64,000 nucleotides of DNA from Kushneria indalinina DSM 14324 (GCF_003385845.1 NZ_QRDJ01000009.1:186001-250000), one strand, 5' to 3'. Shown: positions 48,153 through 57,280, counted from the first letter of the stretch. Notes: generated from the letters alone by a model not told the origin. Numbers and translations are program-made.

Positions 48153-49652
48153 TCAGTATTCGAAGCCGATTACCTTGCGCGCGTGCTCACGGTCGGCCCG
48201 GTTGATCCCGGTCAACAGCGTGCCGGCCACGCAGATCGTGGTATTGAGCAAAAGTCCCCACAGCCCGCTGTAGATGCCCAGCGGCCGATAGCCCATCAGC
48301 GTGAACACACCGGCCATGACGGCACCGGCCAGCATGCCGGCAAAGACGGCGCGGGCGTTCAGACGCGTCCAGTACAGCCCCAGAATCAGCGCCGGGCCGA
48401 CCTGGATGAGCACCTCGAACTTGAGCACGAAGATCTGATAGAGCGTGGCCGGCGGATACCAGGCGATCACGATCAAAATGGCGACCGCCACCAGCCCGAC
48501 CAGCTTGCCGGCCAGCACCTTCTGGTATTCGCTGGCGTCAGGCTTGATATAGCGCCCGTACAGGTCGTTGGAGATGATCGAGGAAAAGGTCAAAAGCACC
48601 GAGTCGGCGGTCGAGACGATCGCCGCGATTATCCCGCCAAACAGCAGCACCATCGCCCAGTAGAAAAACGCGTTCTGGTTGGCCAGCGCGTTGGCCATCA
48701 TGCCCACCAGCTGTTCGGACTCGGCCGTGGACAGCCCCGGAAAGGCAGCGATGCCGATGATGCCGACCATGAACACCACGCCGGCGGTCAGAAACGGCAT
48801 GTAGGCCATGCGGATGAACGAGCGTTTGAGCGTCGCCTCGCTTTTGGCCGAAAAGATGCGCTGCACGGCATGCGGATAGATCGCCGCACCGATGCCGACC
48901 AGCACCAGCAGACTGAACCAGCGGGTCAGCCCCGCCCCGTCAGGCGGATTGAGCTTCTCGGGCGCGTTGAGCTGCATGTTGGCCGCCGCCGAGGGCAGGC
49001 CACCGAAGTAGTACAGCGAGCCAATCAGCAGCGTGAACACCCCGAACAGCAGCGCGATCCCCTGGATGGTGTCGGTATAGGCCACCGAGCGCATGCCGCC
49101 CAGCCAGCTGTAGGCCACCATGATGACGATGAAAAAGATCACCCCCACCTGGTAGGGGATGGTGCCGCCGGTCAGCCCTGACACGCCCTGGCCGATCGCC
49201 ACGAACTGCTCGAGCAGGTAGTTGGCAAGCCCGTAGAGCATCAAAATGGCCGCCAGAATGCTGACGCTTTTCGAGCGAAAGCGCAGCTCGATCCAGTCCA
49301 CCGGCGTCAACAGCGAAAAGCGCCGCCCCAGCGCATAAAGACGCGGGGCAAAGAAGAGATACACCATGATGATCATGATGAAAAACGGCACCGACACCAG
49401 ATACTGATAGCCCATGCGATAGGCGGTGGGCGGGTAGCCGATGACGGTGTTGCCGCTGTACTGGGTGGCAAAGAAGGTGAAAAACAGCACCATGACCCCA
49501 AGCCCGCGCCCGCCCAGATAGTACTCATCGAGGCTTTCGCGCATGCCGCGATTGCGCAGAAAGGCAAAGACCCCCACCCCCAGCATCAACGCGCCGTAAA
49601 GCGCGAGTACGAAGATGCCCGACCAGCCGCTGAACGCCAGTTCCACTTCCAT
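48153..49652 (-). CDS. Sodium:solute symporter (SSS family)
   Basis: 499-residue inner-membrane symporter, about 13 hydrophobic helices. SSS hallmarks: DEYYLGGRGLGVMVLFFTF, AYSWLGGMRSVAYTDTIQG and GIIAAIVSTADSVLLTFSSI (sodium-site Ser/Thr). Starts GAGGAGG + ATG 49652, two bases after the DUF3311 gene. Together they form a two-component symporter unit like PanF-YhdT or the ActP/YjcH type. Substrate likely an organic acid, given the adjoining aconitase-like and CoA-linked enzymes. Confidence 0.92.
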   Translation of the reverse strand: MEVELAFSGWSGIFVLALYGALMLGVGVFAFLRNRGMRESLDEYYLGGRGLGVMVLFFTFFATQYSGNTVIGYPPTAYRMGYQYLVSVPFFIMIIMVYLFFAPRLYALGRRFSLLTPVDWIELRFRSKSVSILAAILMLYGLANYLLEQFVAIGQGVSGLTGGTIPYQVGVIFFIVIMVAYSWLGGMRSVAYTDTIQGIALLFGVFTLLIGSLYYFGGLPSAAANMQLNAPEKLNPPDGAGLTRWFSLLVLVGIGAAIYPHAVQRIFSAKSEATLKRSFIRMAYMPFLTAGVVFMVGIIGIAAFPGLSTAESEQLVGMMANALANQNAFFYWAMVLLFGGIIAAIVSTADSVLLTFSSIISNDLYGRYIKPDASEYQKVLAGKLVGLVAVAILIVIAWYPPATLYQIFVLKFEVLIQVGPALILGLYWTRLNARAVFAGMLAGAVMAGVFTLMGYRPLGIYSGLWGLLLNTTICVAGTLLTGINRADREHARKVIGFEY

Positions 49653-49654
49653 GA

Positions 49655-49954
49655 TTACGCCTCCTCGTCACGGCGGGTGGCGTCGCGATGGTCATTGCTG
49701 CCATCGCCGCTCTCTTTTCCACAGCCATAGAGCTCGTCGCTGTCGGTCTGCCACTGGGTTCTGATCGTCCAGGTGATGAAGATCGACAGAAGCAGCGATG
49801 CCCCGAGGATAATCAGCGCCCACAGCGGGATGCCCATCACCAGGGTCGAACCGGCGTCACTGGCGAAGTACCAGGGGTTGATGAGCACAAACAGCACGAT
49901 AAAGCCTATCCAGACGCGGCGCTTGCGAACGGGCTCGGACATTGCGGGTTTCAT
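49655..49954 (-). CDS. DUF3311 small membrane partner of the symporter
   Basis: 99 residues with two membrane segments (IGFIVLFVLINPWYF and LWALIILGASLLLSIFITW) and a charged C terminus. DUF3311-type proteins accompany SSS symporters. ATG 49954 with GGGAGAG upstream; ends two bases before the symporter ATG. Probable accessory subunit for stability or coupling. First gene of the operon; about 155 bases separate it from the LysR gene on the same strand. Confidence 0.85.
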   Translation of the reverse strand: MKPAMSEPVRKRRVWIGFIVLFVLINPWYFASDAGSTLVMGIPLWALIILGASLLLSIFITWTIRTQWQTDSDELYGCGKESGDGSNDHRDATRRDEEA

Positions 49955-50108
49955 GAGACGCTCTCCCGGGCAGAAATACCGCCGCGAGCGCGACGGACCA
50001 AAGACCATGACGGACTCTAGCGAGCCGCGCCAGCTACTGGATATTGGTCATTGGACAAGCGCGACTTCGTCAGTGGCGAAGCGCCACGACCTTGGTCGCA
50101 GGCCCGGT

Positions 50109-51035
50109 CTATGCCGGATCCGCCGTCTCGTCATCGCGGTCGCGCGCGCCACAGCGCAGCAGATGATCCACCAGCTGTCGGGCGGGCACTGCCAGGGCGT
50201 GGTGGTCACGCATGACCAGGTGCAGCTCGCGCAGTGCCCAGCCATCGGTCAGCGGCACCGCGACCAGGCGCAGACCATGGCGCTCGGCGTTGACCGCCCG
50301 ACACGGCAGCACGCCGATGCCCATGCCGCGATCGATCATGCGACAGATGCCTTCAAAGCTGCGCACCTGGATGCGCATGCGCAGCGGCCGGTCAAAGCGC
50401 CGCGCGCCGTTTTGCAACAGCGCCTGCAGCGAGGCGTCCTGCTCGAGGCCGATAAAGTCGTTGTCGAGCGCCTGCTCGAGTGCCACCGCGGCCTCGCCGG
50501 CCAGCGGATGCCCCTGCGGCACCACCAGCACCAGCCGGTCGCGGCGCCACAGTCGCGCATCCAGCCCCTCGGCCGGCACGTGCCCGGCATACAGGCCGAT
50601 ATCGGCCAGCCCGTCACGCACGGCGGTGACGATTTCATGGCTCAGCCGCTCCTTCATGTCGATGCGAATCTGCGGGAAACGGTCCATGAAATCGCCCAGA
50701 TCGTCCGGCAGAAACTCGATCACCGACGAGGTGTTGGCGTGCAGGCGAATATGGCCCTTGATGCCGACGCTGTATTCGCTCATGTCAGCATCGAGACGCG
50801 ACAGGCCCTCTAGCATCAGCCGGGCATGGTGCAAAAAGGCGTGCCCGGCCGGGGTCAGCTCGATCCCCCGCGGGCGGCGATAGAGCAGCGAGATGCCGAT
50901 CTGGTCTTCCAGATCGCTGATGCGCTTGCTCACCGCCGCCAGCGCCAGGTGCTCGCGTTCGGCGGCCCGCGTCAGGCTTCGCTCGTCGGCAATCGCCACA
51001 AACAGGCGCAGGGTGACAAAATCAAGACGCTTCAT
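50109..51035 (-). CDS. LysR-family transcriptional regulator
   Basis: 308 residues: N-terminal winged helix-turn-helix (DFVTLRLFVAIADERSLTRAAEREHLALAAVSKRI; about 4-60), then a periplasmic-binding-protein-like effector domain (about 90-290). CGGAG precedes ATG 51035. Divergent from the CaiB-HMGL pair and upstream of the symporter operon, so likely regulates both. A GTCA-N11-TGAC LysR box lies in the divergent gap. Inducer presumably the cluster's acid or a CoA ester. Confidence 0.92.
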   Translation of the reverse strand: MKRLDFVTLRLFVAIADERSLTRAAEREHLALAAVSKRISDLEDQIGISLLYRRPRGIELTPAGHAFLHHARLMLEGLSRLDADMSEYSVGIKGHIRLHANTSSVIEFLPDDLGDFMDRFPQIRIDMKERLSHEIVTAVRDGLADIGLYAGHVPAEGLDARLWRRDRLVLVVPQGHPLAGEAAVALEQALDNDFIGLEQDASLQALLQNGARRFDRPLRMRIQVRSFEGICRMIDRGMGIGVLPCRAVNAERHGLRLVAVPLTDGWALRELHLVMRDHHALAVPARQLVDHLLRCGARDRDDETADPA

Positions 51036-51057
51036 GAAAACTCCGATCAGACAGGGC

Positions 51058-51068
51058 GTCAGTCTGAC
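51058..51068. promoter_or_regulatory. Inverted repeat GTCAGTCTGAC in the lysR/caiB gap
   Basis: Short perfect palindrome with a one-base centre, 23 bases upstream of the LysR start; possible regulatory half of the LysR operator. Confidence 0.35.
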
Positions 51069-51099
51069 ACTGTCTTCGTCGCCTGCGAACGCTGCCTTG

Positions 51100-51118
51100 G
51101 TCAAACCCCAATTGTGAC
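51100..51118. promoter_or_regulatory. LysR-type operator GTCA-N11-TGAC
   Basis: gtca-aaccccaattg-tgac fits the T-N11-A rule with four-base symmetric arms; 58 bases before the CaiB start, 65 before the LysR start. Confidence 0.5.
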
Positions 51119-51175
51119 GCCGGCCGCGGCTCGGCCATGCTCACGCTCCTACCCATGTCCGAAAGCGGATCCCCC

Positions 51176-52444
51176 ATGACAGCCCATGACACCCCCTCTG
51201 CCACGGATGCACCGACGCCCGCCCTGGCCGGCCTGAAGGTGCTGGAGCTGGGCCAGCTGATCGCCGGCCCCTTTGCCACCAAGCTGCTCGGCGAGTTCGG
51301 CGCCGATGTCATCAAGATCGAGCCGCCCGAGACCGGCGACCCGCTGCGCCGCTGGCGTATCGTCGAGGACGGCACCTCGCTGTGGTGGCACGTCCAGACC
51401 CGCAATAAGCGCTCGCTGTCGCTGGATCTGAGAAGCGAGGAGGGTCAGGCCATCGTGCGCCGGCTGGCCGGTGAAGCCGATATCGTGGTGGAGAACTTTC
51501 GCCCCGGCACGCTGGAGAAATGGGGGCTGGGCTGGGAGGCGCTGAGCGCGGCCAACCCGGGCCTGATCATGGTGCGCATCTCCGGCTACGGCCAGACCGG
51601 CCCCTATCGCGACCGTCCGGGCTTTGGCGTGATCGGGGAAGCGATGGGCGGGCTGCGCTATCTGACCGGTCACCCGGGCGAGCGCTCGGTGCGGGTCGGC
51701 GTGAGTCTGGGCGATTCGCTCTCGGCGCTCTATGGCGTGATCGGCGCGCTGCTGGCGCTGCAGGAGCGCCACCGAAGCGGCCAGGGTCAGTACATCGACG
51801 TGGCCCTCTATGAATCGGTCTTTGCCATGATGGAGAGCCTGATCCCCGAGTACGACGGCGCCGATGTGATCCGCGAACCCAGCGGCAGCGCCCTGACCGG
51901 CATCACGCCATCCAATGCCTACCCGTGCCGGGACGGGGAGCATGTCCTGATTGCCGGCAACGGCGACAGCATTTATCGACGCCTGATGCAGGCCATCGAC
52001 CGCCCCGATCTGGCGGACGACCCGGCGCTGGCCCACAACGACGGCCGCGCTCGTCAGGCCGAGCGCATTGATGAAGCCATCAGCGCCTGGACCGCTGAAC
52101 ACGCCCGCGAACACGTGCTCGACGTGCTGGAGGCGGCTCACGTGCCGTCGGGCTATCCCTATACCGCACGCGATATCGTCAGTGACCCGCACTATCAGGC
52201 CCGCGAGATGATCCAGACCATCATCACCGCCGAAGGGCGACAGCTGAAGGTGCCGGGGGTGATGCCCAAGCTCAGCCGCACGCCGGGGCGCATCGACGGC
52301 GGCGGGCCGCGACTGGGCCAGCATACGCAAGGCGTGCTCGACGAACTGGGCATCGATGCCGAGACCCAGCGCTCGCTTTTCGAGCGTGGCGTGCTCTATG
52401 ACATCGACCGACCGGCCCCGGCACCCCGGGAAGGAGGCGAGTAA
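51176..52444 (+). CDS. CaiB/BaiF family III CoA-transferase
   Basis: 422-residue family III CoA-transferase, which moves CoA between carboxylic acids. LKVLELGQLIAGPFATKLLGEFGADVIKIE is the usual opening; Asp180 in VGVSLGDSLSALYG is the probable catalytic residue; C-terminal PSGYPYTARDI closes the interlocked fold. ATG 51176 was chosen (GCGGA 7 bases upstream; earlier ATGs at 51137 and 51155 lack support). One base separates it from the HMG-CoA-lyase-like gene, with which it is surely cotranscribed. Predicted role: activate the cluster's acid, probably from succinyl- or acetyl-CoA. Confidence 0.92.
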   Translation: MTAHDTPSATDAPTPALAGLKVLELGQLIAGPFATKLLGEFGADVIKIEPPETGDPLRRWRIVEDGTSLWWHVQTRNKRSLSLDLRSEEGQAIVRRLAGEADIVVENFRPGTLEKWGLGWEALSAANPGLIMVRISGYGQTGPYRDRPGFGVIGEAMGGLRYLTGHPGERSVRVGVSLGDSLSALYGVIGALLALQERHRSGQGQYIDVALYESVFAMMESLIPEYDGADVIREPSGSALTGITPSNAYPCRDGEHVLIAGNGDSIYRRLMQAIDRPDLADDPALAHNDGRARQAERIDEAISAWTAEHAREHVLDVLEAAHVPSGYPYTARDIVSDPHYQAREMIQTIITAEGRQLKVPGVMPKLSRTPGRIDGGGPRLGQHTQGVLDELGIDAETQRSLFERGVLYDIDRPAPAPREGGE

Positions 52445-52445
52445 C

Positions 52446-53375
52446 ATGCACCAGCGCGTTTACATTCAGGAGGTTGCGCCGCGCGACGGCCTGCAGATCG
52501 AAGAGCGCTTCGTGCCCACGGCCGACAAGATCGCCCTGATTGATGCGCTCTCGGGGACCGGCGTGGCGAAAATCGAGGCCACCTCGTTCACCTCCCCCAA
52601 AGCGATTCCCAACCTGGCGGATGCCGGGGAGGTGATGGCCGGCATTACCCGCCATGACAACGTGGACTATGTGGCGCTGGTGCCCAACGAGCGCGGCGTC
52701 GAGCGGGCGCTGGCGGCCGGCGCCGATGAGCTCAATCTGGTAATGTCGGCAAGCGACAGCCACGGCCTGGCCAATCTGCGCATGACGCCCTGGCAGTCGC
52801 TGGCGCGCTTTCCCGCGATGATCGAGCAGGCGCGTGGCCGTGAGGTCTTTATCAACGCCTCGATCTCGACCGCCTTTGGCTGTCCATTTGATGGCGAGGT
52901 GTCTGCCGAGCGCGTCATCGACATCGTCGAGCGGCTGACGGCGCTGGGCATTCGCGGCGTCTCGCTTTGCGACACCACCGGCATGGCCAACCCGGCGCAG
53001 GTCGGATCACTCTGTGAGCAGGTGCTCACGCGCTGGCCCGAGCTCTCTATCACGCTACACGTGCACAACACCCGCGGCATGGGGCTGGCCAACGTACTGG
53101 CGGCCTGGCAGGCCGGGGTGACGCGCTTTGACGCGGCCCTGGGCGGGCTGGGCGGCTGCCCGTTCGCCCCCGGCGCCAGCGGCAACGTCTGCACCGAGGA
53201 CATGGTCCACATGTTCGAGGCGATGGGCGTTGATACCGGGGTGGATCTTGATGCCCTGCTGGCCGTCTCTGCCACCCTGCCCGAGCTGGTCGGCCATGAC
53301 GTGCCGGGCCAGGTGGTCAAGGCCGGGCGCTCGAGCCGTCGCTATCCGCTGCCCGAGCACGTGCGCCAGTCCTGA
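52446..53375 (+). CDS. HMG-CoA-lyase-like enzyme (HMGL/DRE-TIM)
   Basis: 309-residue DRE-TIM metallolyase. APRDGLQ (Asp14, metal), HVHN (205-208, metal His pair) and catalytic Cys238 in GGLGGCPFAPGASGN are intact. The substrate-side segment TSFTSPKAIPNLADA (46-60) departs from the FVSPKWVPQMAD form of authentic HMG-CoA lyase (Trp replaced by Ala), so the physiological substrate may be another beta-hydroxyacyl-CoA. GGAGGCGAG precedes ATG 52446. Forms a two-gene unit with the CoA-transferase. Products, if the chemistry is conserved, are acetyl-CoA plus a keto acid. Confidence 0.92.
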   Translation: MHQRVYIQEVAPRDGLQIEERFVPTADKIALIDALSGTGVAKIEATSFTSPKAIPNLADAGEVMAGITRHDNVDYVALVPNERGVERALAAGADELNLVMSASDSHGLANLRMTPWQSLARFPAMIEQARGREVFINASISTAFGCPFDGEVSAERVIDIVERLTALGIRGVSLCDTTGMANPAQVGSLCEQVLTRWPELSITLHVHNTRGMGLANVLAAWQAGVTRFDAALGGLGGCPFAPGASGNVCTEDMVHMFEAMGVDTGVDLDALLAVSATLPELVGHDVPGQVVKAGRSSRRYPLPEHVRQS

Positions 53376-53444
53376 TGCTTTGCGCCCGGGCGTAAAGCGG
53401 CCCACACTGCGCCTCTTAAGCTTCAAGCCAGAGAGGCGCTCGCC

Positions 53445-54641
53445 GTGACATCCCGGGATACGACAACAAAGGCCCTGCCGACCCCCCTGCTGCTTTTGAT
53501 GGCCGTCGCCACCGGCATTTCGGTGGCCAGCAACTACTACGCCCAGCCGCTTTTGCATACCATCGCCGCCCGGCTCGATCTGACCTGGTCGGGCGCCGGC
53601 ATTATCGTCACCACCGCACAGCTGGGTTACGCCGCCGGGTTGCTGCTACTGGTGCCGCTGGGGGACATGATCGAGCGTCGCCGGCTGGTGGTCACCATGA
53701 TGCTGCTGGCAACGCTTGGTCTGGTGGTCAGCGCGCTGTCCACCAATCTGGCCGTGCTGCTTTTGGGCACCGCCATTACCGGGGTGTTCTCGGTGGTCGC
53801 CCAGGTGCTGGTGCCCTTTGCGGCCACGCTTGCCGCCCCCGAACAGCGCGGCCGCGCCGTGGGTACGGTCATGAGCGGACTGTTGATCGGTATCCTGCTG
53901 GCGCGCACCTTTGCAGGCGTTTTGTCGACGCTGGGCAACTGGCGGCTGGTCTACATGGTGGCCGCGGCGTTGATGCTGATCACCACATTGCTGCTGTGGC
54001 GCGCCCTGCCCCGGCTCACCACTCACGCGGGGCTTGGCTATGTGGCGCTGATCCGCTCGGTGGGTACCCTTTTGACGACCCATCCGGCGCTGCGCCTGCG
54101 CGCTGCCCTGGGCGCCCTGACCTTTGCGCTGTTTGCCGCCTTCTGGACGCCGGTGGCGTTTCTGCTTTCCTCCCCGCCCTGGCGGTTCAGCGATGCCACC
54201 ATCGGCCTTCTGGGGCTGCTGGGCGCGGCAGGCGCGCTGGTGGCGCCCTGGGCCGGGCGTCAGGTGGATCGCGGCCGGGCCCGGCTGACCACCACTTCAG
54301 GGCTTATCCTGCTGCTGCTGGGCTGGCTGCCACTGCTGGGCGCCGAGCACTCGCTGATGGCCATCGTGGCCGGCGTGCTGGTACTGGATATCGCCGTGCA
54401 GCTGGTACACATCACCAACCTCAACATGGTTTATCGCATCGACCCCGACGCCCGGAATCGGCTCAATGCCGCCTACATGGTGAGCTACTTTCTGGGCGGC
54501 GCGACCGGCTCGCTGGCCTCGGCCTGGCTGTATGGTCACACCGGCTGGACGGGCGTCGCGGTCTTCGGCATCGCCATCAGCCTGGCGGGGATCGTGATCT
54601 GGTGGCGCGGGTATCGCCATGAGGCGAATCTGTTTGCGTAG
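53445..54641 (+). CDS. MFS transporter
   Basis: 398 residues, about 12 membrane helices. The MFS loop motif is LVPLGDMIERRRLV; SVASNYYAQPLLHTIAARL places it in a group of drug-efflux-like proteins (E. coli YgaY-like from memory). GTG start at 53445 with AGAGGCG upstream. 70 bases after the HMGL-like gene, so possibly read from it, but a hairpin (53377-53398) lies between. Substrate unknown. Confidence 0.9.
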   Translation: MTSRDTTTKALPTPLLLLMAVATGISVASNYYAQPLLHTIAARLDLTWSGAGIIVTTAQLGYAAGLLLLVPLGDMIERRRLVVTMMLLATLGLVVSALSTNLAVLLLGTAITGVFSVVAQVLVPFAATLAAPEQRGRAVGTVMSGLLIGILLARTFAGVLSTLGNWRLVYMVAAALMLITTLLLWRALPRLTTHAGLGYVALIRSVGTLLTTHPALRLRAALGALTFALFAAFWTPVAFLLSSPPWRFSDATIGLLGLLGAAGALVAPWAGRQVDRGRARLTTTSGLILLLLGWLPLLGAEHSLMAIVAGVLVLDIAVQLVHITNLNMVYRIDPDARNRLNAAYMVSYFLGGATGSLASAWLYGHTGWTGVAVFGIAISLAGIVIWWRGYRHEANLFA

Positions 54642-54655
54642 CCCCACTGCAGACA

Positions 54656-54688
54656 CCTTCACGTCACACCGGGTGAAGGGTCTTTTCC
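54656..54688 (+). terminator. Terminator of the MFS gene
   Basis: ccttcac / gtgaagg with a 10-base loop, then gtcttttcc. Confidence 0.6.
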
Positions 54689-54796
54689 TGACAGGCGTTA
54701 TTGTGAAATCGCCCCTTCGAATTATCCTTGAGGTAGATGAGCGGCCCGGGACAGGAGATCCCGCCGCCTGCCCTATTCGTCATTACAGGAGCCACC

Positions 54797-55852
54797 ATGA
54801 CCACACTGCCCATGAACGCCCTGATTGCCGGTGCCAGCGGTATTATCGGCCACGCCGCCGCACGAACCCTCAAGGCCGACGACGCCAGCGTCAAGGGACT
54901 GGCCCGCCACGAGGTGGACGGCATGGACACGGTCCGGGTTGATCTGACCGACGCCCGGGGCACGGCGCAGGCCATTGCCCGGGAAGCGGCCGATACAACC
55001 CACGTTTTCTATGCGGCCCTCGCCCCGGATGACAGTCTGTCGGTGGAAGCCGAGCGCAACGCCGGGATGCTGGCCAACCTGCTGGACGCCCTGGAGGCTG
55101 CTGGGGCGCCGCTTGAGCGGGTCGTGATCTATCAGGGTTTCAAGATTTATGGCATTCATCTGGGCGCCGACGTGCCCACGCCGGCCCGGGAAAGCGACCC
55201 CGGTCACATGCCGCCCAATCTCTATCAGGCGCAGGAGGCACAGCTGGCCCGGCGTGCCAAAGACGCCTCGTGGGATTACGTGGCGCTGCGCCCGGATGTC
55301 ATGGTTGATGGCAATGTCCACGGCAACCCCATGAACATCGCACTGGTGGTGGGCGTGTTTGCCACCCTGTCGAGAGAGCTGGGGCTACCGCTGCGCTTTC
55401 CGGGCAGCGAGCAGGCCTATCGTGTATTGATGCAGTTTACCGATGCCGACCTGCTCGGGCGCGCCAGTCTCTGGGCGGCCAGCACCCAGGGCATCGGTGG
55501 CGAGGCGTTCAACGTGACCAATGGTGACGTGTTTCGCTGGCAGCGCCTCTGGGAAGATGTGGCCGACTACCTTGGCATGACCACGGCCTCGCCGGTACCG
55601 CTGGACCTGCCTGCCCACATGGCCGACAAGGGCGATCTCTGGCGTGATATCGCCCGCCGTCACGATCTGGTCGAACCGGATCTCTCGAAGCTGGTGGGCT
55701 GGGACTTTGGCAACTTCATCTTCAATACCGAAACGGACGTCATCTCGGACGTCAACAAGATCCATGATGCCGGCTTTCAGGAGACCGAGGCGGCACGCAC
55801 GTCGCTGCTGCGCGCACTGGATACCCTGCGCGCCAACCGCATCATTCCCTGA
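54797..55852 (+). CDS. PRISE-family NAD(P)-dependent reductase (5-beta-reductase/iridoid synthase-like)
   Basis: 351-residue extended SDR. N-terminal ALIAGASGIIGHAAARTL binds NADP; YQGFKIYGIHLG holds the Tyr-x3-Lys-like pair used in PRISE enzymes; PPNLYQAQEAQL, WDYVALRPDVMVDG and NGDVFRWQRLWEDVADYLG are the family's conserved C-terminal blocks. These enzymes reduce activated enones (progesterone, 8-oxogeranial in plants). ACAGGAG precedes ATG 54797; a strong terminator follows. Single gene. Bacterial substrate unknown. Confidence 0.88.
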   Translation: MTTLPMNALIAGASGIIGHAAARTLKADDASVKGLARHEVDGMDTVRVDLTDARGTAQAIAREAADTTHVFYAALAPDDSLSVEAERNAGMLANLLDALEAAGAPLERVVIYQGFKIYGIHLGADVPTPARESDPGHMPPNLYQAQEAQLARRAKDASWDYVALRPDVMVDGNVHGNPMNIALVVGVFATLSRELGLPLRFPGSEQAYRVLMQFTDADLLGRASLWAASTQGIGGEAFNVTNGDVFRWQRLWEDVADYLGMTTASPVPLDLPAHMADKGDLWRDIARRHDLVEPDLSKLVGWDFGNFIFNTETDVISDVNKIHDAGFQETEAARTSLLRALDTLRANRIIP

Positions 55853-55869
55853 AACATGATCGCGCCTTT

Positions 55870-55908
55870 AAAAAAAGCCGGCCCGCCAAATGGCGGGCCG
55901 GCTTTTTG
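55870..55908. terminator. Bidirectional terminator, PRISE gene / DUF4168 gene
   Basis: aaaaaagccggcccgcca / tggcgggccggcttttt hairpin with A- and T-runs. Confidence 0.88.
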
Positions 55909-55953
55909 CCTTCTTCACGGCCGTAAGGCACTACGGCGCGTGAGTACCGGTCA

Positions 55954-56421
55954 TTACTGCGCCGGCTGCTGCTGCGCCTGAGACTGCATGGACTGAAGCT
56001 GCTGGTAGAGCTCCGGGTCCATATCGATCAGACGCTGTTCCAGTGCCTTGTCCCGCGAGGCATCGGTACCGATCTGCTGATACTGCTGAACGGACAGGTC
56101 ATGCTCCTGCAGGGAGTCTTCCGTCTTGCTCTGGAAATCCTGCATCAGCGACTGCGCCTGCTGCTGATCTTCCACGTTCTGGCTGGAGAGATTCTGGATG
56201 ACCGGAATCATGTCGCGATTGACGTCCAGAAACGAGCGCAGCTCGTCATCATTGTACTGCTCGGACAGTGTGCCAGACTCAACGGGCTGGGGCTGTTGCA
56301 TCTGTGCCGGTGCCTGCTGCTGGCCCTGCGGGGCGCCCTGGCTGCCGGCCATGGCCATCGGGGCGGCCAGCATACCGGCCGTGATCAGGGCCGCGCCGAG
56401 CATCGAAACGGGCTTTTTCAT
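55954..56421 (-). CDS. DUF4168 periplasmic protein
   Basis: 155 residues. Signal peptide MKKPVSMLGAALITAGMLAAPMAMA, then a Gln-rich linker and a helical DUF4168 domain (YNDDELRSFLDVNRDMIPVI; LEQRLIDMDPELYQQL). CGGAG precedes ATG 56421. A TACAGT -10 lies about 45 bases upstream. Function of DUF4168 unknown; Gln content of the tail (SQAQQQPAQ) is unusual. Divergent from gmhB. Confidence 0.82.
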   Translation of the reverse strand: MKKPVSMLGAALITAGMLAAPMAMAGSQGAPQGQQQAPAQMQQPQPVESGTLSEQYNDDELRSFLDVNRDMIPVIQNLSSQNVEDQQQAQSLMQDFQSKTEDSLQEHDLSVQQYQQIGTDASRDKALEQRLIDMDPELYQQLQSMQSQAQQQPAQ

Positions 56422-56586
56422 GGTGAACTCCGAAAAAAGAATTTGATTCAATGTACTGTAGTCATCGCAGGGCGTCCAGGAAGTGACGGTCGTCACGGTG
56501 TCGAAGGTCATGACGCCACCTCACAGAACGACCGCTCGTTTTTATCTACCCACCCTTTTTCAGGGACCATTGCAGAGAGTGCCCAC

Positions 56587-57168
56587 ATGAGCGCAGGACT
56601 GATTATTCTCGACCGGGATGGCGTGATTAACGAGGATTCCATCGAGTTCATCAAAAGCCCGGAGCAGTGGCTGGCCTTTCCCCAGGCGCTGGAAGCCATT
56701 GCCCGCCTGCATCAGGCCGGCTGGCTTCTGGCCGTGGCCACCAATCAGTCCGGCCTTGCCCGCGGCTACTTCGATGAGGCGACCCTGGAGGCGATGCACG
56801 ACAGGATGCACCGCGAGGTCGAGGCGGCCGGCGGCCTGATCTCTCATGTCGTGTACTCCCCTCATGGCCCGGACGACGAAAGCGAGACCCGCAAGCCCAA
56901 GCCGGGACTTCTGTATCAGATTCGTGATCTGTGTCAGCTTGAGCACCTTGATGAGGCCTGGATGGTCGGTGACAGCCTGCGCGATCTTCAGGCCGGGCAA
57001 AGCGCAGGCTGCAAAACGGCGCTGGTGCTGACCGGCAAGGGAGAGATTACCCGGGGCGATCTGGACCAGCTTGAACGTCCCGACGAGGTCGTGATTGCCG
57101 ACTCCCTGCTGGAGTTTGCCAATCGACTGCTGTCGGACGACCCGACCATGACCGATTCCAGACACTAG
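56587..57168 (+). CDS. gmhB: D-glycero-D-manno-heptose-1,7-bisphosphate 7-phosphatase
   Basis: 193-residue HAD phosphatase removing the C7 phosphate during ADP-heptose synthesis. Catalytic LDRDGVINED (Asp9, Asp11), ATNQSGLARG and VGDSLRDLQAG are typical. The zinc-binding cysteines usual before RKPxPGML are missing (91-107 reads SPHGPDDESETRKPKPG), so it is a zinc-free variant or a related histidinol/HAD phosphatase. GAGAG precedes ATG 56587; a longer frame upstream is antisense to the DUF4168 gene. It is 14 kb from hldD. Confidence 0.85.
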   Translation: MSAGLIILDRDGVINEDSIEFIKSPEQWLAFPQALEAIARLHQAGWLLAVATNQSGLARGYFDEATLEAMHDRMHREVEAAGGLISHVVYSPHGPDDESETRKPKPGLLYQIRDLCQLEHLDEAWMVGDSLRDLQAGQSAGCKTALVLTGKGEITRGDLDQLERPDEVVIADSLLEFANRLLSDDPTMTDSRH

Positions 57169-57280
57169 CGTCCTGCGGCACCGGCGCACACGACGGGGTG
57201 CCGGCGACGCGAGCGCGACGGGCGTCGTTTATACTTGAATCTTCATTTCACGCGGTATTACTCACACGGGTGGCGCAACC

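Noticed and set aside
51149-52447. 432-residue minus-strand frame antisense to the CoA-transferase
   Set aside because: Shadow; composition implausible, start inside a neighbouring gene.
53377-53398. Strong palindrome gctttgcgccc/gggcgtaaagc after the HMGL-like gene
   Set aside because: Stem has no loop or T-run, so not called a terminator; could still hinder read-through.
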